Below are positions 27,929 to 36,689 of a DNA stretch of 64,000 nucleotides, piece by piece. Origin of the DNA: Pelagibaculum spongiae. Lineage in GTDB: Bacteria; Pseudomonadota; Gammaproteobacteria; Enterobacterales; Pelagibaculaceae. The notes beneath the pieces were generated by a model. That model was not told the origin of the DNA. It saw only the letters and a list, made by a program, of their open reading frames with translations, and made no database searches. The translations under genes were made by a program, and so were the position numbers. Each line of letters starts with the position of its first letter. The stretch's first letter is position 1. The stretch covers positions 682,001-746,000 of the forward strand of contig NZ_QDDL01000001.1 in NCBI RefSeq assembly GCF_003097315.1, written 5' to 3'.

Positions 27929-29755
27929 ATGGCAATGTGTACAATTGAAGGCTGTAAATGCAAAGCCGGCGCTATCGCAGTCGTTTTTGTACCTGGAATT
28001 ATGGGTAGCCGGTTGAAGAATAAAGCATCTGGTGATGTGGTGTGGGACCCGGGCGTGGGTGCAGGTATTCACCTGAGTGCCCCCATGCGTGAGTTAAAGC
28101 AACAAAACAAGCAAGTACTGGAAGATGCCAAAGAAGCCTTTAAATCAGAAAAAGCCAACTTTTTAAAGAAAGGCACCGCTGGATTAGGTGTCGGTGCAAT
28201 GTATTTGCATAAGTACAGTACCATGCCTGCGATAACAGCTACGGTTGAGACAGTGATGCAAATCGGCAGGAAAAGCCGGCTGGTTTATGATCTGGCCAAC
28301 TTCTGGCTCAGCAACGCTGCCGAACGAAAACAATTACTGGTCAACCCCGAAAAACAGGGCGCATACGACCGAAAAGATGATTTACTCAAAGTTGACCAAG
28401 GCGATATTTCCTATTTCACCTGGCACACTAAAATTCCACCCGTCCTGGCTGGTGATTATAAAAATCGTGGATGGGGAACAGTATCATGGGAAAGTTATGG
28501 CAATTTTTTGCTTTTTATTGAGCGAGAAGTTACCCCGGAAATTCTGAGAAAATGCCGAGGCTATCAAGTTAAAACCTATGCCGTGGGTTATAACTGGATG
28601 CTAAGCAATGAGGTATCAGCCGATCACCTTGATCAAGAAATTCTGCGATTCAGATCAGAACTGGCAGCCGAAGCTGAGCTAGCGCCTGAACAAGTTAAAG
28701 TCATTGTTATCACTCACTCCATGGGCGGCTATGTTGCCCGCTATGCCGCCACACAGCTTTTTTCACCGATGGATCTGGTGATTCACGGAGCCATGCCAAC
28801 CCACGGTAGCCCTGCAACCTACGCCAACGCTCATCGTGGTTATGATGGCGCAGCAGGTATCTTCCTTGGAATTAATGGTGCCGAGGTGTCTGCTGTTTTG
28901 GGTTTTTGTCAGGGCGGGCTGGAATTGCTGCCCAATCAGTATTATCAAACCGTCGACAAACAAAAAGACTGGCTCAGCGTAAAATCAGAAGCTGGCGAAG
29001 AAATATCCATTACTGAACAATACCCCGGCGAAAAAATATTTGATTTTTATAAAGATACTGAAAAGTGGTATAGCTTTATTGAGGCTCGCTTGCTAGCCCC
29101 AGAAAATAAAGATCACACTAATGATTACTCTGACCACCAGAGATTCCATTTTGAAAGAATTAAGAAAATCAAAAAATTCCACCAAACTCTAGCGGATAAC
29201 TTCCATCCGAAAACATTGCTGATGTACAACCATGATATCGATATTGATTTTAAAAGTTATGATCGAATTCAATGGCAATGCAAGCACTTTCCAAAAGGTG
29301 ATGTTAAAAGCTGGCAAGTGGTCGATGATGACTACCAAGATATTTTTACCGCTTCCGGAAAACTAAAGCTAGCCAATGAACAAACGGGTAAACAATATCA
29401 TAAGGAGATGGTGTATTACCGCCATAGATCCAGCCTAGGTGGTGATGAAAAAGCTCATAGACCCAATGTCAATAGCATTGCCTTTGATATAGCCAAACCT
29501 GATGCGCCGGGTGATGGTACAGTCCATCGCGGCGCTGGCTCTAATATTTTATCTGAGAATATTATCCAACATATCCCAATAGCATTAACTGATGAGCTTA
29601 CTTTAAAAACCTGGGGTTATTACGATACCGATGATCCACAGGACCATCAGCTATTTTTTAATTCAGAAACGGTGCGCGCTCATATCAAAACAGCAATTAC
29701 TGACTTTGTTGGTGAATCCTTTAACCATGATCACGGTCAAGCGGAGTTTATATGA
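27929..29755 (+). CDS. alpha/beta-hydrolase lipase, putative type VI phospholipase effector (Tle class), copy 2
   Basis: 608 residues, collinear with copy 1. The nucleophile elbow is THSMGG with Ser264; GDGTVHRG holds the Asp near 530. The N-terminal region with VPGIMGSRLKN is almost the same as in copy 1, whereas residues about 56-120 and several C-terminal blocks differ, which fits different immunity partners. No signal peptide. The stop overlaps the next lipoprotein start by 4 bases. Delivery by a type VI system is inferred; no apparatus gene is in the window. Confidence 0.75.
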   Translation: MAMCTIEGCKCKAGAIAVVFVPGIMGSRLKNKASGDVVWDPGVGAGIHLSAPMRELKQQNKQVLEDAKEAFKSEKANFLKKGTAGLGVGAMYLHKYSTMPAITATVETVMQIGRKSRLVYDLANFWLSNAAERKQLLVNPEKQGAYDRKDDLLKVDQGDISYFTWHTKIPPVLAGDYKNRGWGTVSWESYGNFLLFIEREVTPEILRKCRGYQVKTYAVGYNWMLSNEVSADHLDQEILRFRSELAAEAELAPEQVKVIVITHSMGGYVARYAATQLFSPMDLVIHGAMPTHGSPATYANAHRGYDGAAGIFLGINGAEVSAVLGFCQGGLELLPNQYYQTVDKQKDWLSVKSEAGEEISITEQYPGEKIFDFYKDTEKWYSFIEARLLAPENKDHTNDYSDHQRFHFERIKKIKKFHQTLADNFHPKTLLMYNHDIDIDFKSYDRIQWQCKHFPKGDVKSWQVVDDDYQDIFTASGKLKLANEQTGKQYHKEMVYYRHRSSLGGDEKAHRPNVNSIAFDIAKPDAPGDGTVHRGAGSNILSENIIQHIPIALTDELTLKTWGYYDTDDPQDHQLFFNSETVRAHIKTAITDFVGESFNHDHGQAEFI

Positions 29756-30789
29756 AAGTCTTTCTCGCACTTACTATTTCTGCTTTTACCTTCCTCGCCA
29801 GCTGCAGCCTGATTGGGAGCACCCGTACCGCTATGATTGATACACCAGAAATCCCTGATATTTTTGAGCCAGTTTGTATTGGCCGTTATCAAATGGATAT
29901 GCCAAAAGGGACCAAGCTTACAGATGGAACCTTTCAGTCACATTTTTTAAAAACCAATTTTTCCAAGCCTTTAAGCGGCCAAAATAGACAGAAAAACTGG
30001 TTAGATGAAATAGAGCATAAACGAAAATCTGACGCAGAACATGGAGCAAAATATATTCACCAAACAGGTGAGCAAGATACATTATTAAGAGCAATACATT
30101 TGTTATTTAAATCATCAGAAGATGATTTAAAACCAACTCACATGGTCGATATTTTCTTATATAAAGACTTCCCTCAAGTAAAATTGGCCTTGGGTTTTGA
30201 AGCTACTTCCAGCAAAACCAACTTTACTAAAAGTAAGCATGGAGATTATTCATATTTACTTGAAAAATTCTTACAGCCCCTTCCATCTATAGCCCAACGC
30301 TACAAGCACCTTCCCTGGCCGCATAACCAGCTTGGCGTTTGTCTGACCAAAGACATTACTTTCAATACCGCCCGCGCTGCCGAGGATGAGTATTTACGAG
30401 TCATTTATCGCTTTAGAGAAAAAACTTTTTTCCAGTTTTATATTCAAGCCTATGCCAGAGATCAACACACTGAGCTACATGATGAAATTTCCAGCAAGTT
30501 AGGTGCACTATCATTATTCGCCAGTGACTATTTTAACTTTGGGGGGCGCACTGGAAAGCTGTTTTTAAGTGGTGATGTGTATAGCCCAACCGCTACACGT
30601 TTTCGTTGGTATGCCACTGATGCAGTAGCTGGTAGCACCCAAAAACCATTTATATCTATTGAAGGCCGGGTCGATGTTAATGACTTTCCAGAGTTAAAGG
30701 GGCTAAATAATATCGATTCGAATGCGATCGCCCTTTCTCTGCTTGCCAGCTTTCAGCCGAGAGAAAATGGTTTGGTGGGTACCAAGTGA
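29752..30789 (+). CDS. lipoprotein immunity protein, Tli4-like, array 2 gene 1 (tail type B)
   Basis: 345 residues. Lipobox LASC, then SLIGSTRTAMID and CIGRYQMDMPKG. Start overlaps the lipase stop, so it is the most likely direct partner of lipase 2. Its variable middle (about 50-180) is unlike the other paralogues, whereas the C-terminal half from KHLPWPHNQLGVCL is nearly identical to 20443 and 31835. Expected periplasmic, outer-membrane anchored. Confidence 0.8.
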   Translation: MKVFLALTISAFTFLASCSLIGSTRTAMIDTPEIPDIFEPVCIGRYQMDMPKGTKLTDGTFQSHFLKTNFSKPLSGQNRQKNWLDEIEHKRKSDAEHGAKYIHQTGEQDTLLRAIHLLFKSSEDDLKPTHMVDIFLYKDFPQVKLALGFEATSSKTNFTKSKHGDYSYLLEKFLQPLPSIAQRYKHLPWPHNQLGVCLTKDITFNTARAAEDEYLRVIYRFREKTFFQFYIQAYARDQHTELHDEISSKLGALSLFASDYFNFGGRTGKLFLSGDVYSPTATRFRWYATDAVAGSTQKPFISIEGRVDVNDFPELKGLNNIDSNAIALSLLASFQPRENGLVGTK

Positions 30790-31838
30790 TTCGTTTTATT
30801 TTTATTATTTCAACCGCTGTACTTTCAGCTTGCAGTTTTATTGGTAGCACTCGCACTGCAATGATTGATGACATACCAGGACCCAATATTTTTAAACCAA
30901 TGTGTATTGGCCGATATCAAATGGATATGCCAAAAGGTACGACGGTTGTCGATGGGACATTCAGAAGCTTTGATTTAGTTGGGAGCTTTGTTTCTAACAG
31001 ATCGAAAGAGAGCCAGTACGGCGGTTATTTTGAAGGGGTTGACCGTGAATCAAAGTGGGAAAAATGGGTTCAAAAAGAAGTTGATAAAAGAAGGGGGCGT
31101 AAGGCTGAATATATTATAAACCGGAAGGAATCTGGACGTCATGCTTTGGCAACAAATTTTTTGTCTCAGGATGAACGGCATACAGCAGATATGCTTGAAA
31201 CTTATATATTCAAAGACTTTAAACATTTGAACTCTGCCATTTCTCTAAAAGGCCGCTCTGTCAAAACAACCTATGTTCGTAGTGAAATAACCAACTACAA
31301 GCCTCATTACCGAAGATTTTTTGATAGAATTTACCAAGCGTCCGATCTCTACAAACACCAACCTTGGCCACATAACCAACTCGGCGTCTGTTTGGATAAA
31401 AACATTACTTTTAATACCGCCAAAGCCGCAGATGATGAATATTTACGAGTAATATATCGCTACGGTCAAAAAACTTTCTTTCAATTCTATTTTGATGCAT
31501 ATCCCGCTGGTAGTTATGGTGAATTACAAGACGACATTTCGCGAAAGCTAGGTTTACTATCTATGTTCGCCAGTGATTATTTTACTTTTGGTGGCCACGC
31601 GGGAAAGCTATTTTTAAGCAGTGATCGCTATAACCCTGAAGCAACTCGTTTCCGCTGGTACGCCACCGACGCTAAAGCGGGCAGCACGCGAAACCCATAT
31701 ATTTCAATTGAAGGTCGAGTGGATATTAACGATTTTCCGGAATATCGGAACATGAATAATATTGATTCAGATGCAATTGCATTGGCGATTCTCAGCAGCC
31801 TTCGACCAAGAGAAAATGGCTTGGTGGGTACTAAATGA
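30786..31838 (+). CDS. lipoprotein immunity protein, Tli4-like, array 2 gene 2 (tail type A)
   Basis: 350 residues, 4-base overlap with the previous gene. Lipobox LSAC followed by SFIGSTRTAMIDD. The C-terminal half (PWPHNQLGVCLDKN, YRYGQKTFFQFYFDAYPAG) is nearly the same as in array 1 gene 1. The middle is its own. Order A then B in genes 2-3 of this array repeats the order of array 1 genes 1-2, consistent with block duplication. Confidence 0.78.
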   Translation: MIRFIFIISTAVLSACSFIGSTRTAMIDDIPGPNIFKPMCIGRYQMDMPKGTTVVDGTFRSFDLVGSFVSNRSKESQYGGYFEGVDRESKWEKWVQKEVDKRRGRKAEYIINRKESGRHALATNFLSQDERHTADMLETYIFKDFKHLNSAISLKGRSVKTTYVRSEITNYKPHYRRFFDRIYQASDLYKHQPWPHNQLGVCLDKNITFNTAKAADDEYLRVIYRYGQKTFFQFYFDAYPAGSYGELQDDISRKLGLLSMFASDYFTFGGHAGKLFLSSDRYNPEATRFRWYATDAKAGSTRNPYISIEGRVDINDFPEYRNMNNIDSDAIALAILSSLRPRENGLVGTK

Positions 31839-32887
31839 TTCGTTTAATTTTTCTTCTCTCAGCTGCTTTACTTTCAGCTTGCAGTATTATTGGCAGCACT
31901 CGCACTGCAATGATTGATGAAATACTAGGACCCAATATTTTTGAGCCAGTTTGTATTGGCCGTTATCAAATGGATATGCCAAAAGGCTACGAATTAACTG
32001 ATATGACCTTTGGAAGTCACAATTTGCTCGGTTCATTTGTTAAACAACAATCTAAAACAGCTCAATTTCCAGGTTTTTTTGAGGGGGACACTAGGCAAAT
32101 TCAGTGGATAGACTGGGTTGAAAAAAAATTCGAAAAAATAGCCGACAGGAAGCCCTCGCTTGCATACAAAAAAGCTGGAGAGAACTATCAAATCACTTCT
32201 TCACACTTTTTATATAAACCTGAATCAGACCCTACAGATATGCTATCTACTTATGTTTACAAAGACTTTCCTTCAATAAGTAAAAGTGTTGGCCTAATTG
32301 GAAAATCATCAAAAACCATTTACAACCGCAAACATACGCCTTACTACAAACCTTTCTATGATCGTTTTCTTGAACTGATCCCAGGAGTAGTCAGCTTATA
32401 CAAGCACCTTCCCTGGCCGCATAACCAGCTAGGTGTTTGCTTAACCAAAGACATTACTTTCAATACCGCCCGGGCTGCTGAAGATGAGTATTTACGCGTT
32501 ATTTATCGCTTTAGAGAAAAAACTTTTTTCCAGTTTTATATTCAAGCCTATGCCAGAGATCAACACACTGAGCTACATGATGAAATTTCCAGCAAGTTAG
32601 GTGCACTATCATTATTCGCCAGTGACTATTTTAACTTTGGGGGGCGCACTGGAAAGCTGTTTTTAAGTGGTGATGTGTATAGCCCAACCGCTACACGTTT
32701 TCGTTGGTATGCCACTGATGCGGTAGCTGGCAGCACCCAAAAACCGTTTATATCTATTGAAGGCCGGGTCGACATTAATGACTTTCCAGAGTTAAAGGTG
32801 CTAAATAATATCGATTCGAATGCGATCGCCCTTTCTCTGCTTGCCAGCTTTCAGCCGAGAGAAAATGGTTTGGTGGGCACTCGATAA
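31835..32887 (+). CDS. lipoprotein immunity protein, Tli4-like, array 2 gene 3 (tail type B)
   Basis: 350 residues. The first 45 residues and the C-terminal half are almost identical to array 1 gene 2 at DNA level, and the 50 bases after the stop also match the sequence after 21495, including a degraded form of the stretch that precedes the effector fossil. Residues about 50-180 differ. Lipobox LSAC. Confidence 0.78.
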   Translation: MIRLIFLLSAALLSACSIIGSTRTAMIDEILGPNIFEPVCIGRYQMDMPKGYELTDMTFGSHNLLGSFVKQQSKTAQFPGFFEGDTRQIQWIDWVEKKFEKIADRKPSLAYKKAGENYQITSSHFLYKPESDPTDMLSTYVYKDFPSISKSVGLIGKSSKTIYNRKHTPYYKPFYDRFLELIPGVVSLYKHLPWPHNQLGVCLTKDITFNTARAAEDEYLRVIYRFREKTFFQFYIQAYARDQHTELHDEISSKLGALSLFASDYFNFGGRTGKLFLSGDVYSPTATRFRWYATDAVAGSTQKPFISIEGRVDINDFPELKVLNNIDSNAIALSLLASFQPRENGLVGTR

Positions 32888-33007
32888 TTCCTCAACAAAA
32901 AAATAATTATCGGAATGAATCTTTATTTTTAAAGTTTTTTATTTCAAGTTTATTTTTACGCAACAAGTAACCTGCGGCAACTTAAAACCGAAGAGATTAA
33001 AAAATAA

Positions 33008-34069
33008 ATGAAAAAAATAAATCCTCTGACATTCTTATTGACATCATCTATTCTTGTCAGTTGCGGCACAACAAAGCTTGAAAAAACCATAGACATACAA
33101 AAAAAACTTATTTCTAGTCACTATAAGCCATTTTGTATTGGGCGCCATACAGTCAATCTTCCTGAAGATATAAATTTTCTGGGATCAAATTTCCGTAGCC
33201 ACAACTTATCGACTAACTTTTTCCCAAACAGGCCAGAAAGCTCAGCTGTAGGACTCTTTGAAGGAAATGAACGATTAAGTAATTGGAGCGCCAGCGCCAA
33301 TAAGCAAGCACTCGATTATGGAGACTGGCAGAGAAAATCTGTTAAGAAAATAACTGACGAAGAATACCAAATATTATCTACACATCTGGCTGTAACACAC
33401 CACGGCATATCCGAAAACATGCTTAAAACTTATGTTACAAAGGACTTTTCAAAACTAAAAAAGAGCATTGGATTTAACACTTACACAGATAAAAAAACTT
33501 ACTCAGATACTGGGTTTGTTAACTATCAATCTGAATATTCAGCGTACCTGAAATCCCTACCTCTTATCCTTAAAAAATACAAAAACATTTCCTTGCCGCA
33601 TCAAAAAAGCGGCACCTGCTTGACTGATAATATTTTTTTTGAAACGGAACAAGCTGCTAATGACGAATACTTAGGTGTTTTCTATAAACGCGGGGAAAAA
33701 TCATATTTTCGCTTTGAATTTAATGCCAAGGCCGCTGAAAGCCAAAGCGAACTGACAGAACTTCTTAACAGAAAAATGCCAAACCGCAATAGTTACTACG
33801 CCAGAACCACACTTACTGTAGCTGGGCACCCTGGCATGTTCTTTGTTCACTCAGGATTTGACAGTAAGATTAAAAGTAAATTTTATTGGTATGCACTTGA
33901 TGCCAAAGTTGGAAGCACTCGAACGCCCTACATATCGATTCAAGGAATGATTTATCTGGATGATTTCCCTGAAATTGAACAACTTGAGCATGTTGATTTA
34001 GATGCTTTTGCCATGTTAATGCTTAAATCACTCAAGCAACGTGAAAACGGCATGATTGGAACAAAATAA
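33008..34069 (+). CDS. divergent lipoprotein immunity paralogue, array 2 gene 4
   Basis: 353 residues. Lipobox LVSC with Gly after Cys. CIGRHTVNLPED replaces CIGRYQMDMPKG; FYWYALDAKVGSTRTPYISI and ENGMIGTK show the same C-terminal layout. It lacks the STRTAMID block and the highly conserved PWPHNQLGVCL is changed to SLPHQKSGTCL. It is separated by 120 bases and has its own start signals rather than an ATGA overlap. It probably protects against a more distant lipase, or has drifted to another role. Confidence 0.7.
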   Translation: MKKINPLTFLLTSSILVSCGTTKLEKTIDIQKKLISSHYKPFCIGRHTVNLPEDINFLGSNFRSHNLSTNFFPNRPESSAVGLFEGNERLSNWSASANKQALDYGDWQRKSVKKITDEEYQILSTHLAVTHHGISENMLKTYVTKDFSKLKKSIGFNTYTDKKTYSDTGFVNYQSEYSAYLKSLPLILKKYKNISLPHQKSGTCLTDNIFFETEQAANDEYLGVFYKRGEKSYFRFEFNAKAAESQSELTELLNRKMPNRNSYYARTTLTVAGHPGMFFVHSGFDSKIKSKFYWYALDAKVGSTRTPYISIQGMIYLDDFPEIEQLEHVDLDAFAMLMLKSLKQRENGMIGTK

Positions 34070-34155
34070 TATTCCCGCTTCAGCAATGCTTTTTCATCGC
34101 AGCATTCATCATGATTAACTAGACTGATGCTAAATCTGCCAAGGAATGCATTTCG

Positions 34156-34848
34156 TTGCCAAAACTACCTGCTCGCTTACCTTTAACTATGGCACGACTG
34201 GCTTGTCGTCATGTTCGTGCCAATATTCAGTCAACTAACCAAGGTGGATTCGTGTTAGAAAACCAGCACTACCAATCCAGAGGCGAGCAAAAATCTACCA
34301 TTGCATTGCGCAGCCGTAACGAGCATTTCTTTCATCAATACGCTACTCATCTCGCCAACCAAAAATCCATACCTGAAACACAGCAAATTCTAAGCATGCT
34401 GTATTTCGAAAGTCATTTAGCTTTGCTAAGCGGTGTGGGTAATTGTGATGAAATGAGTGCGGCAGCATTTATTTTTCTTTACCGCTGCCAACTGTCTCCT
34501 CTTGATTTGTTAATGATTAGCTATAAATACAAACCCTTTCCTAGTCTTGATATGACACCTTCAGTTGAATCCGAATACCATCATAAATTTGTAGTTATTG
34601 GGAGACCTCTTGATTCTACACTTGAAAACCCGGCCAGCTGGGGGAAACAAGCAGTACTTTGTGATCCTTGGTCTGATCTGGCGATGCCAGTAGCAAACTG
34701 CCAAGATTTTATTCTTAACCAGCAAACCGAGCTTCAGTTTTTTAGCATACAGCCGATGATTCGCTCGGATGATCAACAATTGTCATTACAAATTTCAACT
34801 AATAGAACAGCTACTGACGAGGATGAATTTCTTGCTATCGATCAATAG
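34156..34848 (+). CDS. putative cysteine hydrolase with C-H-D triad, effector-like
   Basis: 230 residues from a TTG start 10 bases after AAGGA; an in-frame ATG at 34189 is the alternative. GNCDE (Cys97) begins a helix, HHKFVVIGR (His143) a strand, and LCDPWSD (Asp170) follows, the order and spacing of papain-like, transglutaminase or deamidase folds. No signal peptide. It sits at the end of the immunity array and its stop abuts a fossil immunity 3' end, so it may be a cargo toxin acquired at this locus. Family unknown to me; the catalytic assignment is inferred from motif spacing only. Confidence 0.55.
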   Translation: MPKLPARLPLTMARLACRHVRANIQSTNQGGFVLENQHYQSRGEQKSTIALRSRNEHFFHQYATHLANQKSIPETQQILSMLYFESHLALLSGVGNCDEMSAAAFIFLYRCQLSPLDLLMISYKYKPFPSLDMTPSVESEYHHKFVVIGRPLDSTLENPASWGKQAVLCDPWSDLAMPVANCQDFILNQQTELQFFSIQPMIRSDDQQLSLQISTNRTATDEDEFLAIDQ

Positions 34849-34876
34849 AAAATGGCTTGGTTGGCACTCGGCAATA
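34847..34876 (+). pseudogene. fossil 3' end of an immunity gene
   Basis: AGAAAATGGCTTGGTTGGCA and the following CTCGGCAATAATT match the GAGAAAATGGTTTGGTGGGCACTCGATAATT end and flank of immunity genes, with a base inserted. The coding frame is lost. It indicates the array once extended or recombined here. Confidence 0.65.
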
Positions 34877-34992
34877 ATTTTTTATTCGTGAAATTCAACA
34901 GTCATTATTTCATGGTCGCCGATGTTCATTCAGCCTTCAGGAAAATTGATGTATCTCCAATGAGCATTGCAGGATTGTAAACCTGATTACGA

Positions 34993-35751
34993 CTAATTCT
35001 GTGTTTTTAATTTCATCAAATTCACCAACAACGCAGCGCCTGCCAAACTCCAGACAATCATCGCGCCTGATGGCAAATCATAGACTGCCGACAACACCAG
35101 TCCGCCGCTATAACCGGCAATCCCTACCAACCAAGCAATCGATATTTTTTTGCCAAATCGATAGCTGGCCAGTGCTGGCACAATCAAACTGGCAAACACC
35201 AGATAGACTCCAATCAATTGGGTAGATAGGGTAATGGTGATGGCAAACAGCGGATAAAAAAACCAATGCCCGGCACGTTGCTGAAACAACTTCCAGAGTA
35301 TAAGAACACCGGCATAAATGACCGCGGTAAATATTAATTGCTGGCTTTCAACCCAAAGGATTTGCCCATCCAACAGGGCTTTTAAGCGCTCTCCTCCGTG
35401 TGGATCTTTAGCCAATAATAAAATACTGCCGGTTGCCGCCAGCATAAAGCTGCAACCAATCAATGCTTCCTGTATTCGAGTAGGCAGGTTACGGAAACGG
35501 TATAGCAGCATACTACCTGCCACTGCTGCGCTTAACGCAATTAGCTGTTGTAACCAGCTATTTTCATCGACCAGAAATAAATTACTGGCAACAATCAATC
35601 CAAGCGCTGCAATCTGGGCAATTGCCAGATCCAGAAAAAGAATACCGCGATCAAGCACTTCGCGGCCAAAATACACATGGGTGGAAAGTACTAATAACCC
35701 GGCAATCATTGCCGGGGTTAAAATTTCCAAGTGTAATAGCAGGGCATCCAT
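34993..35751 (-). CDS. metal ABC transporter permease, ABC-3 family (ZnuB-like)
   Basis: 252 residues with about seven to eight hydrophobic segments, the ABC-3 family layout for zinc/manganese uptake. Motifs DLAIAQIAALG and FASLIVPALAS are typical. Start ATG overlaps the stop of the binding-protein gene by one base (TAATG), indicating coupling. It is the last gene of a zinc-type operon; the ATP-binding subunit is not in the window. Confidence 0.85.
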   Translation of the reverse strand: MDALLLHLEILTPAMIAGLLVLSTHVYFGREVLDRGILFLDLAIAQIAALGLIVASNLFLVDENSWLQQLIALSAAVAGSMLLYRFRNLPTRIQEALIGCSFMLAATGSILLLAKDPHGGERLKALLDGQILWVESQQLIFTAVIYAGVLILWKLFQQRAGHWFFYPLFAITITLSTQLIGVYLVFASLIVPALASYRFGKKISIAWLVGIAGYSGGLVLSAVYDLPSGAMIVWSLAGAALLVNLMKLKTQN

Positions 35752-36671
35752 TAATTTAATCCCTGCTGCACCATTTGTTCTAACGTATCAGCAAATAATT
35801 CGACTAAATTATTTGAACTGTCGTTTCCGCCAATAGTGTAAGGCAACACCACTAGCGGCAAGCCACTTTTTTTGGCGAGCCATTTAGCTGCTTTCTGATC
35901 TTGGTAAGCTGCCACCATGATAAATGCTGGTTTTTGCTGCCTGATTTGTTTTAACAACTTGACCAGATAACTGCTGGAAGGCGCAACACCGGGAACCGGC
36001 TCCAAGTCCGCTACTGCCGTCATATCCAGCCAGTCGAGCAAATAACTCCAACTTTTGTGGTACACAACAACCTTTTGGCCTTCAAGCTGGGCGATTAGAG
36101 GTGCTAACTGATTTAGTTGTTTATTTAGCTGACGACGAAATAATTTAAATCGCAGCGAATAATATGCAGAATTATCCGGGTCGATGGCTGCCATCCGCTG
36201 GGAAAGCTTTTTGGCAATGCTAATTAATCGCAGCGGATCGAGATGAACATGCGGATTACCATCCGCATGAATATCGCCATGACTACGATCCAGATGCTGT
36301 GGGATCTCTAGGCGAGAAACCTGCATTGCCGCCATAAAATAACCCGGCTTGTCTGTTTGAATATTCGGATTAGCAGACTGGCGTAATAACAGCGGCAACC
36401 AGCCAATTTCCAACTCTGCGCCGCTACACACTAATAAATCTGCACGGCGAACCTTAGCAATTAAAGACGGCCTCGCTTCAATAAAATGTGGATTTTGAAA
36501 GGCATTGGTAGCAGAAAATACGCGGTATTTATCACCACCTATTTCACGAACCAGTTCAGCCCACTCAGGCTCACAGGCAAAAGCATTTAATTTAGCACTG
36601 GCAGGAAGCGCCACCACAAAAAATGCCAGAACCAGCAGCAGCTGGCTCATTTTTCTTGGCAATCTATTCAT
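35751..36671 (-). CDS. zinc ABC transporter substrate-binding protein (ZnuA-like)
   Basis: 306 residues with a signal peptide ending ALPASA. Cluster A-I binding-protein features: FACEPEWAELV, NPHFIEARPS, a His-rich loop HLDRSHGDIHADGNPHVHLDP, VVYHKSW, and the final strand with VVLPYTIGG. The histidines in NPH, VHLD and YHKSW are the usual zinc ligands. Delivers Zn2+ to the permease encoded next. It follows the outer-membrane protein gene by 18 bases. Confidence 0.88.
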   Translation of the reverse strand: MNRLPRKMSQLLLVLAFFVVALPASAKLNAFACEPEWAELVREIGGDKYRVFSATNAFQNPHFIEARPSLIAKVRRADLLVCSGAELEIGWLPLLLRQSANPNIQTDKPGYFMAAMQVSRLEIPQHLDRSHGDIHADGNPHVHLDPLRLISIAKKLSQRMAAIDPDNSAYYSLRFKLFRRQLNKQLNQLAPLIAQLEGQKVVVYHKSWSYLLDWLDMTAVADLEPVPGVAPSSSYLVKLLKQIRQQKPAFIMVAAYQDQKAAKWLAKKSGLPLVVLPYTIGGNDSSNNLVELFADTLEQMVQQGLN

Positions 36672-36689
36672 TGGGTTGCAAACACCTAG

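Noticed and set aside
27750-28016. Open frame across the lipase 2 leader, also open across the lipase 1 leader
   Set aside because: Both differences between the two leaders change the amino acid in this frame, and copy 1 has no plausible start codon. Conservation is better explained by non-coding constraint.
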